Assembly: GCF_000016645.1 (NCBI RefSeq)
Contig: NC_009441.1
Location: 124,001-188,000 of the forward strand
Length of the DNA stretch: 64,000 nucleotides
Direction of reading: 5' to 3'
DNA from: Flavobacterium johnsoniae UW101
Lineage (GTDB): Bacteria > Bacteroidota > Bacteroidia > Flavobacteriales > Flavobacteriaceae
Positions 18,189-26,226 of this stretch are shown here, one piece after another; the first letter of the stretch is position 1; each line of letters opens with the position of its first letter. The notes under the pieces were generated by a model. That model was given only the letters and a program-made list of their open reading frames with translations. It made no database searches and was not told where the DNA came from. The translations under genes were made by a program, and so were the position numbers.

Positions 18189-19100
18189 ATGAAAAAAATC
18201 CTTTTACTTTTTATCGCACTTATAATCAACAATATTCAGGCACAGGAAGTTAAAACCCTTACTTATTTTCAAAACGACACTTTAAAACTAGATTTAGATT
18301 TATATCTGCCAAAGAAAAAAGCCGGAGAAAAAATCCCGTTGATTATGTTTGCTTTTGGAGGCGGATTTTCGGGAGGAGAGCGCACCAGCGAAAAAGAGTT
18401 CGGAAAATTTATGGCACAAAACGGTTATGCTGTTGCGAGTATATCATACAGCTTATACATGAAAGGAAAAGATTTTGGATGCAAAGGAACTTTAACCGAA
18501 AAAATAAAAGCAATCCAGATTGGTGTGAGCGATATGTGGCAGGCAACTTCTTATTTAATTGAAAATGCCGATAAATTCAATCTTGACACTTCAAAAATCT
18601 TTATTTCAGGAATTAGCGCCGGTGCCGAAATTGGTTTTCATGCCTCGTTCTGGGATTATAAACTCATGAATTTATATAAAAGTAATTTACCGGAAAACTT
18701 TAAATATATTGGTTTCATTGGAGGTTCGGGAGCAATTCAGGACATTAATTTGATTACCAAAGAAAAAGCAATTCCGATGTTATTAGCACACGGAAACAAT
18801 GACGATACGGTTCCGTACGCTGCAGGTTCGCACCGCTCCTGCCCAACAAATGCTTCGGGCTGGCTGATTTTGTTTGGCTCTTATGCAGTTTACAATCACA
18901 TGCAGGATTTACATAAAGACATCGAACTGATTACGTTCTGCGGAGGCGGACATGAATTCTCAGGTTATCTTTTTCATGAAGGACAGCAATATGTTCTGGA
19001 TTTTGTAAATGATGTTTTAAAAGGAAAGAAATTTCAATCTCATTTGATTATGCCTTCTAAAAAAGGAAAAGGTTCTGAGAAGTATTTGTTTTGCGAATAG
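18189..19100 (+). CDS. exported alpha/beta hydrolase (esterase/lipase-like)
   Basis: A 303-residue protein with signal peptide MKKILLLFIALIINNIQAQ, so periplasmic or surface. The fold is alpha/beta hydrolase: oxyanion-type loop MFAFGGGFSGGERTS (about residues 50-64), nucleophile elbow ISGISAGAEIG (GxSxG, Ser about 142), acid region HGNNDDTVPYAAG, and catalytic His in CGGGHEFSG near the C-terminus. This resembles the BD-FAE/feruloyl-esterase-like set; substrate unknown. It stands alone, downstream of a repeat-rich gap. The complete triad suggests an active enzyme. Confidence 0.87.
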   Translation: MKKILLLFIALIINNIQAQEVKTLTYFQNDTLKLDLDLYLPKKKAGEKIPLIMFAFGGGFSGGERTSEKEFGKFMAQNGYAVASISYSLYMKGKDFGCKGTLTEKIKAIQIGVSDMWQATSYLIENADKFNLDTSKIFISGISAGAEIGFHASFWDYKLMNLYKSNLPENFKYIGFIGGSGAIQDINLITKEKAIPMLLAHGNNDDTVPYAAGSHRSCPTNASGWLILFGSYAVYNHMQDLHKDIELITFCGGGHEFSGYLFHEGQQYVLDFVNDVLKGKKFQSHLIMPSKKGKGSEKYLFCE

Positions 19101-19149
19101 TTTGTTTGACTAAAGTTAAGATCTGCAAATCATTAAAAAAACATAAAAA

Positions 19150-19306
19150 TTGCTCCAGCGGAGCAAAATATTTATAGCAAATACAATTTTACACCTATCA
19201 AAATGCTCCAGCGGAGCGACATATAAATTATTCAAAATGTGCAGCTCCGTTGGAGCTTTATATTTATAATGTATATTTTTCTATAAATATGTCGTCCCAC
19301 TGGGAC
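19150..19306. repeat. four short interspersed palindromes (GCTCC-type)
   Basis: Dyads with 3-nt loops: TTGCTCCAGCGGAGCAA (19150-19166), GCTCCAGCGGAGC (19205-19217), AGCTCCGTTGGAGCT (19243-19257) and GTCCCACTGGGAC (19294-19306). Similar arm length and spacing (about 40-55 bp) indicate one repeat family. Confidence 0.75.
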
Positions 19307-19511
19307 TTTCTTTTTTTTAAAATTAAATTTTTAAAAAGAACTCCAAAAATAAAACACTGCCTCTCTTCCAGCCCTGATGGAAGCGGAAATCCTTTTGCTT
19401 TTTCCTTTAAAAAGCAAAAGATTGCAGCGTACAGCAGGAACCAATTTTTACTAAAAATGCAAAATCTTTCGCTCTTGATAAATATTCTTTTTAATTATGA
19501 ATAAGTTTAGG

Positions 19512-19519
19512 TAAATTTG
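19512..19519 (+). promoter_or_regulatory. -7 promoter box before the P-loop gene
   Basis: TAAATTTG matches TAnnTTTG. No TTG is found 19 bp upstream. The box overlaps a TTG at 19517 and so argues for translation starting at the GTG at 19538. Confidence 0.5.
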
Positions 19520-19537
19520 CGCTTTATTTTTAGAATA

Positions 19538-20071
19538 GTGCAAAAAGAAATCATAGTCCTACTTGGCGGTCCTGGTACAGGAAAATCTACACTTATAAAC
19601 GAATTAGTAGCTCGAGGCTATTGCTGCTACCCAGAAATTTCCAGAGAAGTTACTCTTGAAGCCCAAAAAAGAGGCATCGAGCAATTGTTCTTAGAACAGC
19701 CTTTATTGTTTAGCGAAATGCTGTTAGAAGGCCGTATTCAGCAGTTTAAAAATGCCAAAGAAGAACCTGACAACGTAGTTTTTATTGACCGCGGTATTCC
19801 AGATGTTGTCGCTTACATGGATTATATTGGCGATGAATATCCTGAACATTTTATAAAAGCTTGTGAGGACTATAAATATTCTAAAACTTTCATTTTACCA
19901 CCGTGGGAAGAAATTTATCAAAGCGACACAGAACGTTATGAAAATTTCGAACAGGCATTAGAAATCCAAAAACATCTAATCGAGACCTATAAAAAATACG
20001 GTTACGATCTAATTGAGGTTCCCAAAGATACGGTTGAAAACAGAATTCTTTATATCTTAGACAAAATTTAG
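19538..20071 (+). CDS. P-loop ATP-binding protein (AAA_28, NadR-kinase-like)
   Basis: A 177-residue protein starting with GTG at 19538. Walker A is LLGGPGTGKSTLINEL at the very N-terminus; VVFIDRGIPDVVAYM (about residues 85-99) gives the Walker-B-like DRG motif of the AAA_28/NadR kinase group; YENFEQALEIQKHLIETYKK lies in the C-terminal helix. Such proteins are small nucleotide or nucleoside kinase-like ATPases; the substrate here is unknown. A TTG at 19517 in the same frame would place the start inside the promoter box and is rejected. recQ follows 66 bp later on the same strand. Confidence 0.85.
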   Translation: MQKEIIVLLGGPGTGKSTLINELVARGYCCYPEISREVTLEAQKRGIEQLFLEQPLLFSEMLLEGRIQQFKNAKEEPDNVVFIDRGIPDVVAYMDYIGDEYPEHFIKACEDYKYSKTFILPPWEEIYQSDTERYENFEQALEIQKHLIETYKKYGYDLIEVPKDTVENRILYILDKI

Positions 20072-20137
20072 CAGCCGGGTTTAAAGTTGCAAAACTAGAA
20101 TCTGTTTTTCTAAATTTTTAACTTTAAAACAAAGGCC

Positions 20138-22033
20138 ATGCTGGACGCGCAGGAAATTCTTTTAAAATACTGGAAACACTCCAGTTTTAGACCGTTACAA
20201 AAAGAAATTATCGATTCGGTTTTAGAAGGTCAGGACACTTTTGCACTGCTGCCAACCGGAGGCGGAAAATCAATTTGTTTTCAGGTTCCGGCTATGATGC
20301 GTGAAGGAATCTGTCTGGTAATTTCACCTTTGATCGCTTTAATGAAAGATCAGGTGGCGAATCTGCAAAAAAGAGATATTAAAGCGATTGCACTTACAGG
20401 CGGCATTCATACAGAAGAAATTATTGATCTGCTGGATAACTGCCAATTCGGAAATTATAAATTCCTTTATCTTTCTCCGGAACGTTTACAATCGGACTGG
20501 ATTTTAGAAAGAATCAAAAATCTTCCTATAAATTTAATTGCCATTGATGAAGCACATTGTGTTTCGCAATGGGGGCATGATTTTAGACCTGCTTATTTAA
20601 AAATTTCTGAACTTAAAAAATACTTCCCTAAAATTCCGTTTTTAGCTTTGACCGCAACAGCGACTCCTAGAGTTGTTGAAGACATCAAAACCGAACTCGG
20701 ATTAAAAGACACCAAACTTTTTCAACAGTCTTTTGAAAGAAAGAATATTGCATACATGGTTTTTGAAGTTGAAGACAAATTATATCGTGTCGAGCAGATT
20801 TTAAAGAAAAATCCACAGCCGTCTATTATATATGTACGAAACAGAAAATCATGCCTTAATATGTCAACTCAATTACAATCGTTAGGATTTAGAGCAACGT
20901 ATTATCACGGCGGACTTTCGGCTCAGGAAAAAGATAAAAACATGCAGTTGTGGATGTCGGAGCAGGCACAAGTTATTGTAGCCACCAATGCGTTTGGAAT
21001 GGGAATCGACAAAGACAATGTAAAAACGGTTATTCATACTCAATTACCTGAAAATTTAGAAAACTACTATCAGGAATCTGGACGAGCGGGACGAAATGGA
21101 GAAAAGGCTTTCTCGGTTTTATTATTCAATAATTCTGATGCAACTCAAACAGAACAACAGTTTATAAATGTTTTGCCAGACAAGAAGTTCTTAAAAACCA
21201 TATTTATTAAACTTTGTAATTATTTTCAAATCGCTTATGGTGAAGGTTTAGATGATTCGTATTCGTTTAAAATGAATCATTTTTGCAATAAATATGACTT
21301 CCCTACTTTAAAAACTTATAATGCACTGCAGTTTTTAAATCAGCAAGGCATTATTACCATGTCTCAGGAATTTTCAGAAAAGGTTACAATGCAGTTTTTA
21401 ATAGAATCCAAGGAAGTGATTCGATACATGAGCCTGAACCCGAATGACGAAGAAATTATTCTGGCAATTTTAAGAACTTACCCAGGGATTCATGAAATGA
21501 AAACACCGCTTAATCTCTCACTTATTGCCAAAAAATCAAATCATTCTGAAGAACAAGTTACAGCACTTTTAGAAAAATTAAAAGAGAAAGAGATCATTGA
21601 GTATAAATCTAAAAATAACGACGCGACTATTTTATTTAATGAAGTCCGCGAAGATGATTTGACGATAAACAGGGTTTCTAAATATCTGGAAAAACAAAAT
21701 AAACTGAAACGCGACCAGCTTTCGTCTGTACTATATTATATAAAAGAAGACAAAACTTGTAAAAACCGACTGGTTTTGGATTATTTTGGAGAAGAAACCA
21801 AAGTCAATTGCGGTGTTTGTTCTTACTGCATTACTCAAAAAGGAAAAATCACAGAAGCTGATTCTATTGCCGATAAAATTCTTCACTTATTAAAAGCAAC
21901 TGCCTTAACTTCGCGCGAAATTCAAAATCAAATTAAATTAGACGCAAAAGATGTTCTTTTGGTATTGCAGGAATTATTAGAAAACAATCATATCGTAATA
22001 TTAGCGAACAATAAATACACTTTAAAATCATAA
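20138..22033 (+). CDS. recQ: RecQ family ATP-dependent DNA helicase
   Basis: A 631-residue 3'-5' DNA helicase. Walker A LLPTGGGKSICFQVP (about residue 37), motif II IDEAHCVSQWGHDFRP, and motif VI QESGRAGRNGE are all intact. A zinc-binding Cys cluster is visible as CKNRLVLDYFGEE followed by CGVCSYC. The C-terminus ends in a winged-helix-like segment (LTSREIQNQIKLDAKDVLLV). There is no recognisable HRDC domain, so this is the short RecQ form; flavobacteria commonly carry a second, longer RecQ elsewhere. Its stop overlaps the fmt start by one base (TAATG), so the two are translationally coupled. Confidence 0.93.
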   Translation: MLDAQEILLKYWKHSSFRPLQKEIIDSVLEGQDTFALLPTGGGKSICFQVPAMMREGICLVISPLIALMKDQVANLQKRDIKAIALTGGIHTEEIIDLLDNCQFGNYKFLYLSPERLQSDWILERIKNLPINLIAIDEAHCVSQWGHDFRPAYLKISELKKYFPKIPFLALTATATPRVVEDIKTELGLKDTKLFQQSFERKNIAYMVFEVEDKLYRVEQILKKNPQPSIIYVRNRKSCLNMSTQLQSLGFRATYYHGGLSAQEKDKNMQLWMSEQAQVIVATNAFGMGIDKDNVKTVIHTQLPENLENYYQESGRAGRNGEKAFSVLLFNNSDATQTEQQFINVLPDKKFLKTIFIKLCNYFQIAYGEGLDDSYSFKMNHFCNKYDFPTLKTYNALQFLNQQGIITMSQEFSEKVTMQFLIESKEVIRYMSLNPNDEEIILAILRTYPGIHEMKTPLNLSLIAKKSNHSEEQVTALLEKLKEKEIIEYKSKNNDATILFNEVREDDLTINRVSKYLEKQNKLKRDQLSSVLYYIKEDKTCKNRLVLDYFGEETKVNCGVCSYCITQKGKITEADSIADKILHLLKATALTSREIQNQIKLDAKDVLLVLQELLENNHIVILANNKYTLKS

Positions 22034-22980
22034 TGGAAAAATTACGAATTATTTTTATGGGAACTCCAGAATTTGCTGTCGGCATTTTGGATACCATCAT
22101 TAAAAACAATTACGATGTTGTGGGCGTTATTACAGCAGCAGATAAACCAGCCGGGCGCGGACAAAAAATAAAATATTCAGCTGTTAAAGAATATGCTTTA
22201 GCAAATAATCTTACTTTACTGCAGCCAACAAATTTAAAAGATGAAAGTTTTTTAGCAGAATTAAAAGCACTGAATGCGAATTTACAAATTGTTGTTGCTT
22301 TTAGAATGCTGCCAAAAGTAGTTTGGGAAATGCCAAATTTAGGGACTTTTAATCTTCATGCTTCTTTGCTGCCAAATTACCGCGGTGCCGCACCAATTAA
22401 CTGGGCTATTATTAATGGCGAAACCAAAACCGGCGTTACGACATTTTTTATTGATGATAAAATTGACACCGGAGCAATGATTCTTAATTCAGAAATTGCA
22501 ATTGAACCAGCAGAAAACGCAGGTCAATTACACGATCGATTAATGAACTTAGGAAGCACAACTGTAATCGATACTTTAAAAGTAATTGAAAACGGAAATG
22601 TTATAACAACAATTCAGGAAGATAACAACGATATTAAAACGGCTTATAAACTAAATAAAGAAAACTGCAAAATCGACTGGACAAAATCTGGAGACGAAAT
22701 CAACAATCTTATTCGCGGCTTAAGTCCTTATCCTGCAGCGTGGTGCTTTTTGAAAGATAAAAATGAAGAATTGAGCATCAAAATATATGAAGCCAAACTG
22801 CTCGAAGAAGCCCATTCTTATGAAGCCGGGAAATTAATAAGCGGTAAAAAAGAAATTAAAATTGCAATAAAAAACGGCTTCATACAGTTATTAAGTTTAC
22901 AATTACCAGGAAAAAAGAGAATGCAGGTGGCAGAATTGTTAAATGGGATAACTTTTTCTGATGAGGCAAAGGTCTATTAA
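22033..22980 (+). CDS. fmt: methionyl-tRNA formyltransferase
   Basis: A 315-residue cytoplasmic enzyme that formylates initiator Met-tRNA using 10-formyl-THF. The N-terminal Rossmann domain starts RIIFMGTPEFAVGILD; the catalytic signature is LHASLLPNYRGAAPINWAII followed by GVTTFFIDDKIDTGAM, with Asn, His and Asp of the formyltransferase triad visible. The C-terminal OB-like domain contains LIRGLSPYPAAWCFL. The length is normal. The start overlaps the recQ stop. A weak terminator-like hairpin follows at 22988. Confidence 0.97.
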   Translation: MEKLRIIFMGTPEFAVGILDTIIKNNYDVVGVITAADKPAGRGQKIKYSAVKEYALANNLTLLQPTNLKDESFLAELKALNANLQIVVAFRMLPKVVWEMPNLGTFNLHASLLPNYRGAAPINWAIINGETKTGVTTFFIDDKIDTGAMILNSEIAIEPAENAGQLHDRLMNLGSTTVIDTLKVIENGNVITTIQEDNNDIKTAYKLNKENCKIDWTKSGDEINNLIRGLSPYPAAWCFLKDKNEELSIKIYEAKLLEEAHSYEAGKLISGKKEIKIAIKNGFIQLLSLQLPGKKRMQVAELLNGITFSDEAKVY

Positions 22981-22987
22981 CGTCAGT

Positions 22988-23012
22988 AAAACAGGGGTTT
23001 GTACCTGTTTTT
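22988..23012 (+). terminator. weak terminator after fmt
   Basis: AAAACAGG (22988-22995) pairs with CCTGTTTT (23004-23011) around an 8-nt loop; the T tail is short. Confidence 0.55.
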
Positions 23013-23086
23013 GATCGACAAACAACATGCTTTATGAACAAAAAAAGCAAGTTATCAACAATTATTGCTAAAATTAAAGAAAACAC

Positions 23087-23116
23087 TTGCACGCAACGGA
23101 TTTCCTACTAAATTTG
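23087..23116 (+). promoter_or_regulatory. Bacteroidota promoter for the HU gene
   Basis: TTG at 23087-23089, exactly 19 bases, TAAATTTG at 23109-23116. A full consensus match, giving a leader of roughly 40 nt before the start at 23161. Confidence 0.88.
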
Positions 23117-23160
23117 TGTATTAACAATTTTTTTTAACCAACAATTAATAACTAATTATT

Positions 23161-23433
23161 ATGAACAAATCAGAATTAATCGATGCTATCGCTGCTGATG
23201 CAGGAATTACAAAAGCTGCGGCAAAATTAGCTTTAGAGTCATTTTTAGGAAATGTAGGAACTACTTTGAAAAAAGGCGGAAGAATTTCATTAGTAGGTTT
23301 CGGATCTTGGTCAGTATCTGCGAGAGCTGCTAGAGACGGTAGAAATCCTCAAACAGGAAAAACTATCAAAATTGCTGCAAAAAATGTAGTAAAATTCAAA
23401 GCTGGAGCTGAATTAGAAGGTGCAGTGAACTAA
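23161..23433 (+). CDS. HU family DNA-binding protein
   Basis: A 90-residue histone-like, nucleoid-associated protein. The helical dimerisation part (MNKSELIDAIAADAGITKAA) is followed by the FLGNVGTTLKKGGRISLVGF block and the DNA-contacting arm RDGRNPQTGKTIKIAAKNVV, in which the intercalating Pro is present. The length is exactly that of HU/IHF. It has its own consensus promoter and a terminator at 23467, so it is monocistronic and probably strongly expressed. HU and IHF subunits cannot be separated with certainty by eye; the RNPQTG arm favours HU. Confidence 0.95.
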   Translation: MNKSELIDAIAADAGITKAAAKLALESFLGNVGTTLKKGGRISLVGFGSWSVSARAARDGRNPQTGKTIKIAAKNVVKFKAGAELEGAVN

Positions 23434-23466
23434 GTAAGAAAGTTCTCTAAACTAAATAATATAATT

Positions 23467-23493
23467 AAAACCCTCCTTGTGGAGGGTTTTTTT
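23467..23493 (+). terminator. terminator after HU
   Basis: AACCCTCC (23469-23476), a TTGT loop, GGAGGGTT (23481-23488), then seven T. Confidence 0.92.
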
Positions 23494-23562
23494 ATGCGGT
23501 TTAACGATTTTTTTTGTGATTTTAATTTTTTTATGATTAAATTTAATAAAAATTGTAGCCGT

Positions 23563-24123
23563 ATGATTTCAGAAAAATTAAAAAAAGGACACCTGCTTAT
23601 TGCCGAGCCTTCAATAATTGGAGATTTATCTTTTAACAGATCGGTAATTTTATTAGCAGACCATAATAAGGAAGGATCAATAGGTTTTATCATTAATAAA
23701 CCTTTAAAATATACTATTAATGATTTAATACCGGAGATTGATGCCAACTTCAAGATATATAACGGAGGCCCAGTTGAACAAGATAATCTGTACTTCATTC
23801 ATAATATCCCGGATTTAATCCCGAATAGTGTCGAGATTTCAAACGGAATTTATTGGGGCGGAGATTTCGAATCAACCAAAGACTTAATAAACGACGGATC
23901 GATCAACAAGAACAATATTCGTTTTTTCTTAGGTTATACCGGTTGGGACGAAAACCAGCTTGAAAATGAAATGCAAGGCAACTCCTGGATTATAGCTGAT
24001 AATAATTATAAAAATAAAATTATCGGAAAATCTACTACCCATTTTTGGAAAGAGCAGATTATTGAGCTAGGCGGAGATTATCTTATTTGGTCTAACGCAC
24101 CTGAAAATCCATATCTGAATTAA
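23563..24123 (+). CDS. YqgE/AlgH family protein
   Basis: A 186-residue protein of the UPF0301 (YqgE/AlgH) family. Diagnostic parts: KKGHLLIAEPSIIGDLSFNR near the N-terminus, SIGFIINKPLKYTINDLIPE, YNGGPVEQDNLYFIHN, and FFLGYTGWDENQLENEM. I took the ATG at 23563; in-frame upstream Met codons lie inside or just behind the HU terminator. The family is widespread and of unresolved biochemical function, named after a Pseudomonas alginate regulator. Its stop overlaps the convergent aminotransferase stop by 4 bp. Confidence 0.92.
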   Translation: MISEKLKKGHLLIAEPSIIGDLSFNRSVILLADHNKEGSIGFIINKPLKYTINDLIPEIDANFKIYNGGPVEQDNLYFIHNIPDLIPNSVEISNGIYWGGDFESTKDLINDGSINKNNIRFFLGYTGWDENQLENEMQGNSWIIADNNYKNKIIGKSTTHFWKEQIIELGGDYLIWSNAPENPYLN

Positions 24124-24956
24124 TTTTCAGTTATGGATTCATTTAGCTTCTGCACTAATAAATGAGCCAGATTGCTTGTAAACTCTTTTTTTCGATATTT
24201 AGTTATCGGTTGTATTCCCATGATTACATTGGTCAGAAATAATTCGTCGGCTTTTTGAAGATCGAACGGCGAAATTATTTCTTCAACTACTTCTATGCCT
24301 TCTACTTTCTTAGCTAAGGCTAAAATCTGCTTGCGCATAATTCCGTTTAAACAGCCTTCAGAAATTGGCGGCGTAATTAGCTTTTTTCCAGCCAGCATGA
24401 ATAAATTACCCTGAAGACCTTCGACCACATTTTTTGCATCATTAATTAAAAGACAATTAGCAAGTCCGTTTTCGTAAGCAAAAATACTTCCGGTTACATT
24501 TATCATCTTATTAGTCGTTTTAATCGACGATAAAAGCTGTTTTGTTACATAGAAGTCTTTATACAAATCCACTTCGTACTGACCTGTATTTAAAGCATAT
24601 ACTGTACTTTCCAGCTGCGATGCATGAATTAAATATGAAATTTCATTGGTTTTTGGAAGATACAAACCTCCATCATTTCTAAAAACCGTGATACGGGCTC
24701 TTGCAGATGCTGAAATTCCTTTTTGCTGTACAAGATTTAAAATCTGTTCTTCAAAATGTTCCATTGTAAAATTCATTGGAATTTCCATTCTCACAACACG
24801 CATTGAAGCCATAAGCCTGAAATAATGGTCTTCAAGAAATAGAATTTTATTATTGATTATTTTAACTGTTTCAAAAACGCCGTCTCCAAATAAAAATGCG
24901 CGATTTTGAGTTAATAAATTTTCTTCCTCTACAATGTTTCCGTTAAAATTGATCAT
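24120..24956 (-). CDS. class IV aminotransferase (PabC/IlvE-like)
   Basis: A 278-residue PLP enzyme of fold type IV. RAFLFGDGVFETVKIINNKI (about residues 18-37) is the usual N-terminal signature; the PLP Lys lies in SSIKTTNKMINVTGS, with the Glu region in VVEGLQGNLFMLAGKKLIT and the C-terminal phosphate-binding FLTNVIMGIQPITKYRKKEF. The choice between 4-amino-4-deoxychorismate lyase (folate) and a branched-chain or D-amino acid transaminase cannot be settled here; the short length and context favour PabC-like. An upstream hairpin with a T run ends exactly at its ATG (24957-24982). Confidence 0.88.
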   Translation of the reverse strand: MINFNGNIVEEENLLTQNRAFLFGDGVFETVKIINNKILFLEDHYFRLMASMRVVRMEIPMNFTMEHFEEQILNLVQQKGISASARARITVFRNDGGLYLPKTNEISYLIHASQLESTVYALNTGQYEVDLYKDFYVTKQLLSSIKTTNKMINVTGSIFAYENGLANCLLINDAKNVVEGLQGNLFMLAGKKLITPPISEGCLNGIMRKQILALAKKVEGIEVVEEIISPFDLQKADELFLTNVIMGIQPITKYRKKEFTSNLAHLLVQKLNESITEN

Positions 24957-24982
24957 AAAAAAACCCTGAATTTTGTTCAGGG
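24957..24982 (-). terminator. terminator of the START-like gene abutting the next ATG
   Basis: Minus strand: CCCTGAA (24982-24976), loop CAAAA, TTCAGGG (24970-24964), then seven T ending directly at the aminotransferase ATG (24956). A -7-like TATATTTG sits at 24990-24983 just before the hairpin. Confidence 0.8.
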
Positions 24983-25010
24983 CAAATATAAGGCATAAAA
25001 TAGACTTTTA

Positions 25011-25403
25011 CTAAACAGATCCTATAAGATGTTTTAGGTCTGAGATTTGATTCTCCCACAATTGTTTAGCCTCTCCTATTTCTTCTTTTTCAGCAAAATC
25101 AACTACCATCAAAGAGACATCTTTAGTTAATTCATCAACTAAAATATGCAGTTCAAAAAAGTATTCAGTATCCTTACTGCTCTCATCAACCCATTTAAAC
25201 TTTACTTTTTCTCCACTTTTTTTAGAAGCAAGACGCGCTTTTTCCTGCGAATCATTCCAAATGAAAGTAAAAAATTCTCCTCTTGAGTTAACATTGTCAG
25301 CAAACCATTCTGATAAACCTGACGGAGTTGATATATATTGATACAATAATTGCGGCGAAGAATTGATCGGAAACTCTATTTCGTAACGTATTTTTGGATC
25401 CAT
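25011..25403 (-). CDS. START-like (SRPBCC) domain protein
   Basis: A 130-residue cytoplasmic protein with the AHSA1/START-like helix-grip pattern: YEIEFPINSSPQLLYQYIST at the N-terminus, SGLSEWFADNVNSRGEFFTF, VKFKWVDESSKDTEYFFELH, and a long C-terminal helix. Flavobacterial members are annotated as START-like domain proteins without an assigned ligand. It ends before a strong terminator and its upstream region faces the tRNA promoter in the opposite direction. A hydrophobic-ligand or chaperone-cofactor role would be in keeping with the fold only. Confidence 0.88.
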   Translation of the reverse strand: MDPKIRYEIEFPINSSPQLLYQYISTPSGLSEWFADNVNSRGEFFTFIWNDSQEKARLASKKSGEKVKFKWVDESSKDTEYFFELHILVDELTKDVSLMVVDFAEKEEIGEAKQLWENQISDLKHLIGSV

Positions 25404-25490
25404 GTGCTACTTTAAATTTTTTGGAAATATAAGAATATATGTTCAAAAACAACACATTTTTAAAAATATTTTTTTTTCTTCAAAATATGC

Positions 25491-25520
25491 TTGCGAGCTT
25501 TAATATTATTTCTATCTTTG
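25491..25520 (+). promoter_or_regulatory. Bacteroidota promoter for tRNA-Met
   Basis: TTG at 25491-25493, exactly 19 bases, TATCTTTG at 25513-25520. A full consensus match about 33 bp before the mature tRNA. Confidence 0.9.
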
Positions 25521-25553
25521 CACCCGCAATCAGGAATTCATGATAGCAGTCCA

Positions 25554-25630
25554 GGCGAGGTAGCTCAGTTGGTTAGAGCGCAGGATTCATAACCCTGAGG
25601 TCACGGGTTCAACTCCCGTCCTCGCTACCA
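25554..25630 (+). tRNA. tRNA-Met (anticodon CAT)
   Basis: A 77-nt cloverleaf with encoded CCA. Acceptor GGCGAGG pairs with CCTCGCT (one terminal G-U), the D-arm is GCTC/GAGC, the anticodon loop TTCATAA has CAT at 25588-25590, and the T-arm is ACGGG TTCAACT CCCGT. The initiator hallmarks (unpaired position 1-72 and three G-C pairs next to the anticodon loop) are absent, so elongator tRNA-Met is more likely. A tRNA-Ile2 with lysidine-modified C34 cannot be fully excluded by eye. One A-C mismatch closes the anticodon stem. Confidence 0.95.
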
Positions 25631-25639
25631 GGTAAAAAA

Positions 25640-25668
25640 AACATCACTTTAAAAAGTGATGTTTTTTT
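25640..25668 (+). terminator. terminator after tRNA-Met
   Basis: ACATCACTTT (25641-25650) pairs with AAAGTGATGT (25653-25662) and is followed by a T run. Confidence 0.9.
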
Positions 25669-25765
25669 ATTTAAAATACTTTGTAATTATTTTTAAATTT
25701 GTTGTTTACATTTTATATAACTACTTTTAAAATAATGTTTTACTAACTGTAATTTGCAGTCATAT

Positions 25766-26023
25766 ATGGATATAGTTAAATTTAAAATCACATCTAAAAC
25801 GATAAAAGTAGAAGTACGCAATTCGAATAATTATGTTTTTAATTTTAATACTGCATTAGATATTGCAAAAGAAGACAAAGATGTTTTATTAAAACTTTAT
25901 AATGCTCTGGATCTTCTTTTTAAGAAAGAAGCACCTGCTGAAACAAAAAACTACATTTCTCCTAACCAAACTAATATCCTTGATCAGATTTCTGATATTG
26001 ATAATTTAAAAGATGGAGAATAA
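25766..26023 (+). CDS. small hypothetical protein
   Basis: I do not recognise this 85-residue protein. It starts MDIVKFKITSKTIKVEVRNS, a likely pair of beta strands, followed by a helical stretch (KDVLLKLYNALDLLFKKE) and an acidic end. There is no signal peptide, membrane segment or cysteine. The ATG at 25766 is preferred over an in-frame TTG 12 bp upstream. A good terminator (26046) follows, which supports it as a real transcribed unit, lying alone between tRNA-Met and the MocR operon. Confidence 0.6.
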   Translation: MDIVKFKITSKTIKVEVRNSNNYVFNFNTALDIAKEDKDVLLKLYNALDLLFKKEAPAETKNYISPNQTNILDQISDIDNLKDGE

Positions 26024-26045
26024 ACAACAGATACACATAAATAGA

Positions 26046-26079
26046 AAGCCCTTAAATATTTTAAGGGCTTTTCTTTTTT
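26046..26079 (+). terminator. terminator after the 25766 gene
   Basis: AAGCCCTTAA (26046-26055), a 5-nt loop, TTAAGGGCTT (26061-26070), then a T-rich tail. Confidence 0.88.
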
Positions 26080-26150
26080 AATCGCTTTTTGAAACAAGAT
26101 AAATTGTTGTTGCAAAATATTTTCCTGTAGTCAAAAAACTTTAGTAAATT

Positions 26151-26192
26151 TATCTGTACCCTTAAAAAAATCATTTTCTGTATCTGTACCCT
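26151..26192 (+). promoter_or_regulatory. paired direct repeat, probable MocR operator
   Basis: TATCTGTACCCT occurs at 26151-26162 and again at 26181-26192, exactly 30 bp apart (about three helical turns). A -7 box TAATTTTG follows at 26208-26215, and the second copy covers the place where the -33 TTG would be; no TTG is present there. MocR regulators are known to bind paired direct repeats, and the MocR gene lies in the operon just downstream. Confidence 0.65.
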
Positions 26193-26226
26193 AATTAACA
26201 GCAATGGTAATTTTGCTAAAAAAAAG

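Larger units (their letters stand above)
19101..19537. other. 437-bp gene-free region with four mini-palindromes
   Basis: Holds the four short dyads at 19150-19306, then an AT-rich stretch, and the -7 box of the next gene (19512-19519). An 84-codon frame at 19250-19504 starts inside a palindrome, has no conserved look, and is not called. Confidence 0.6.

Noticed and set aside
19250-19504. 84-codon open frame after the esterase
   Set aside because: It begins inside one of the mini-palindromes, has atypical composition and lies in the repeat region, so it is unlikely to be a gene.
25554-25630. Initiator tRNA-fMet
   Set aside because: The 1-72 position is paired (G-U) and the three G-C pairs next to the anticodon loop are incomplete, so elongator is more likely.
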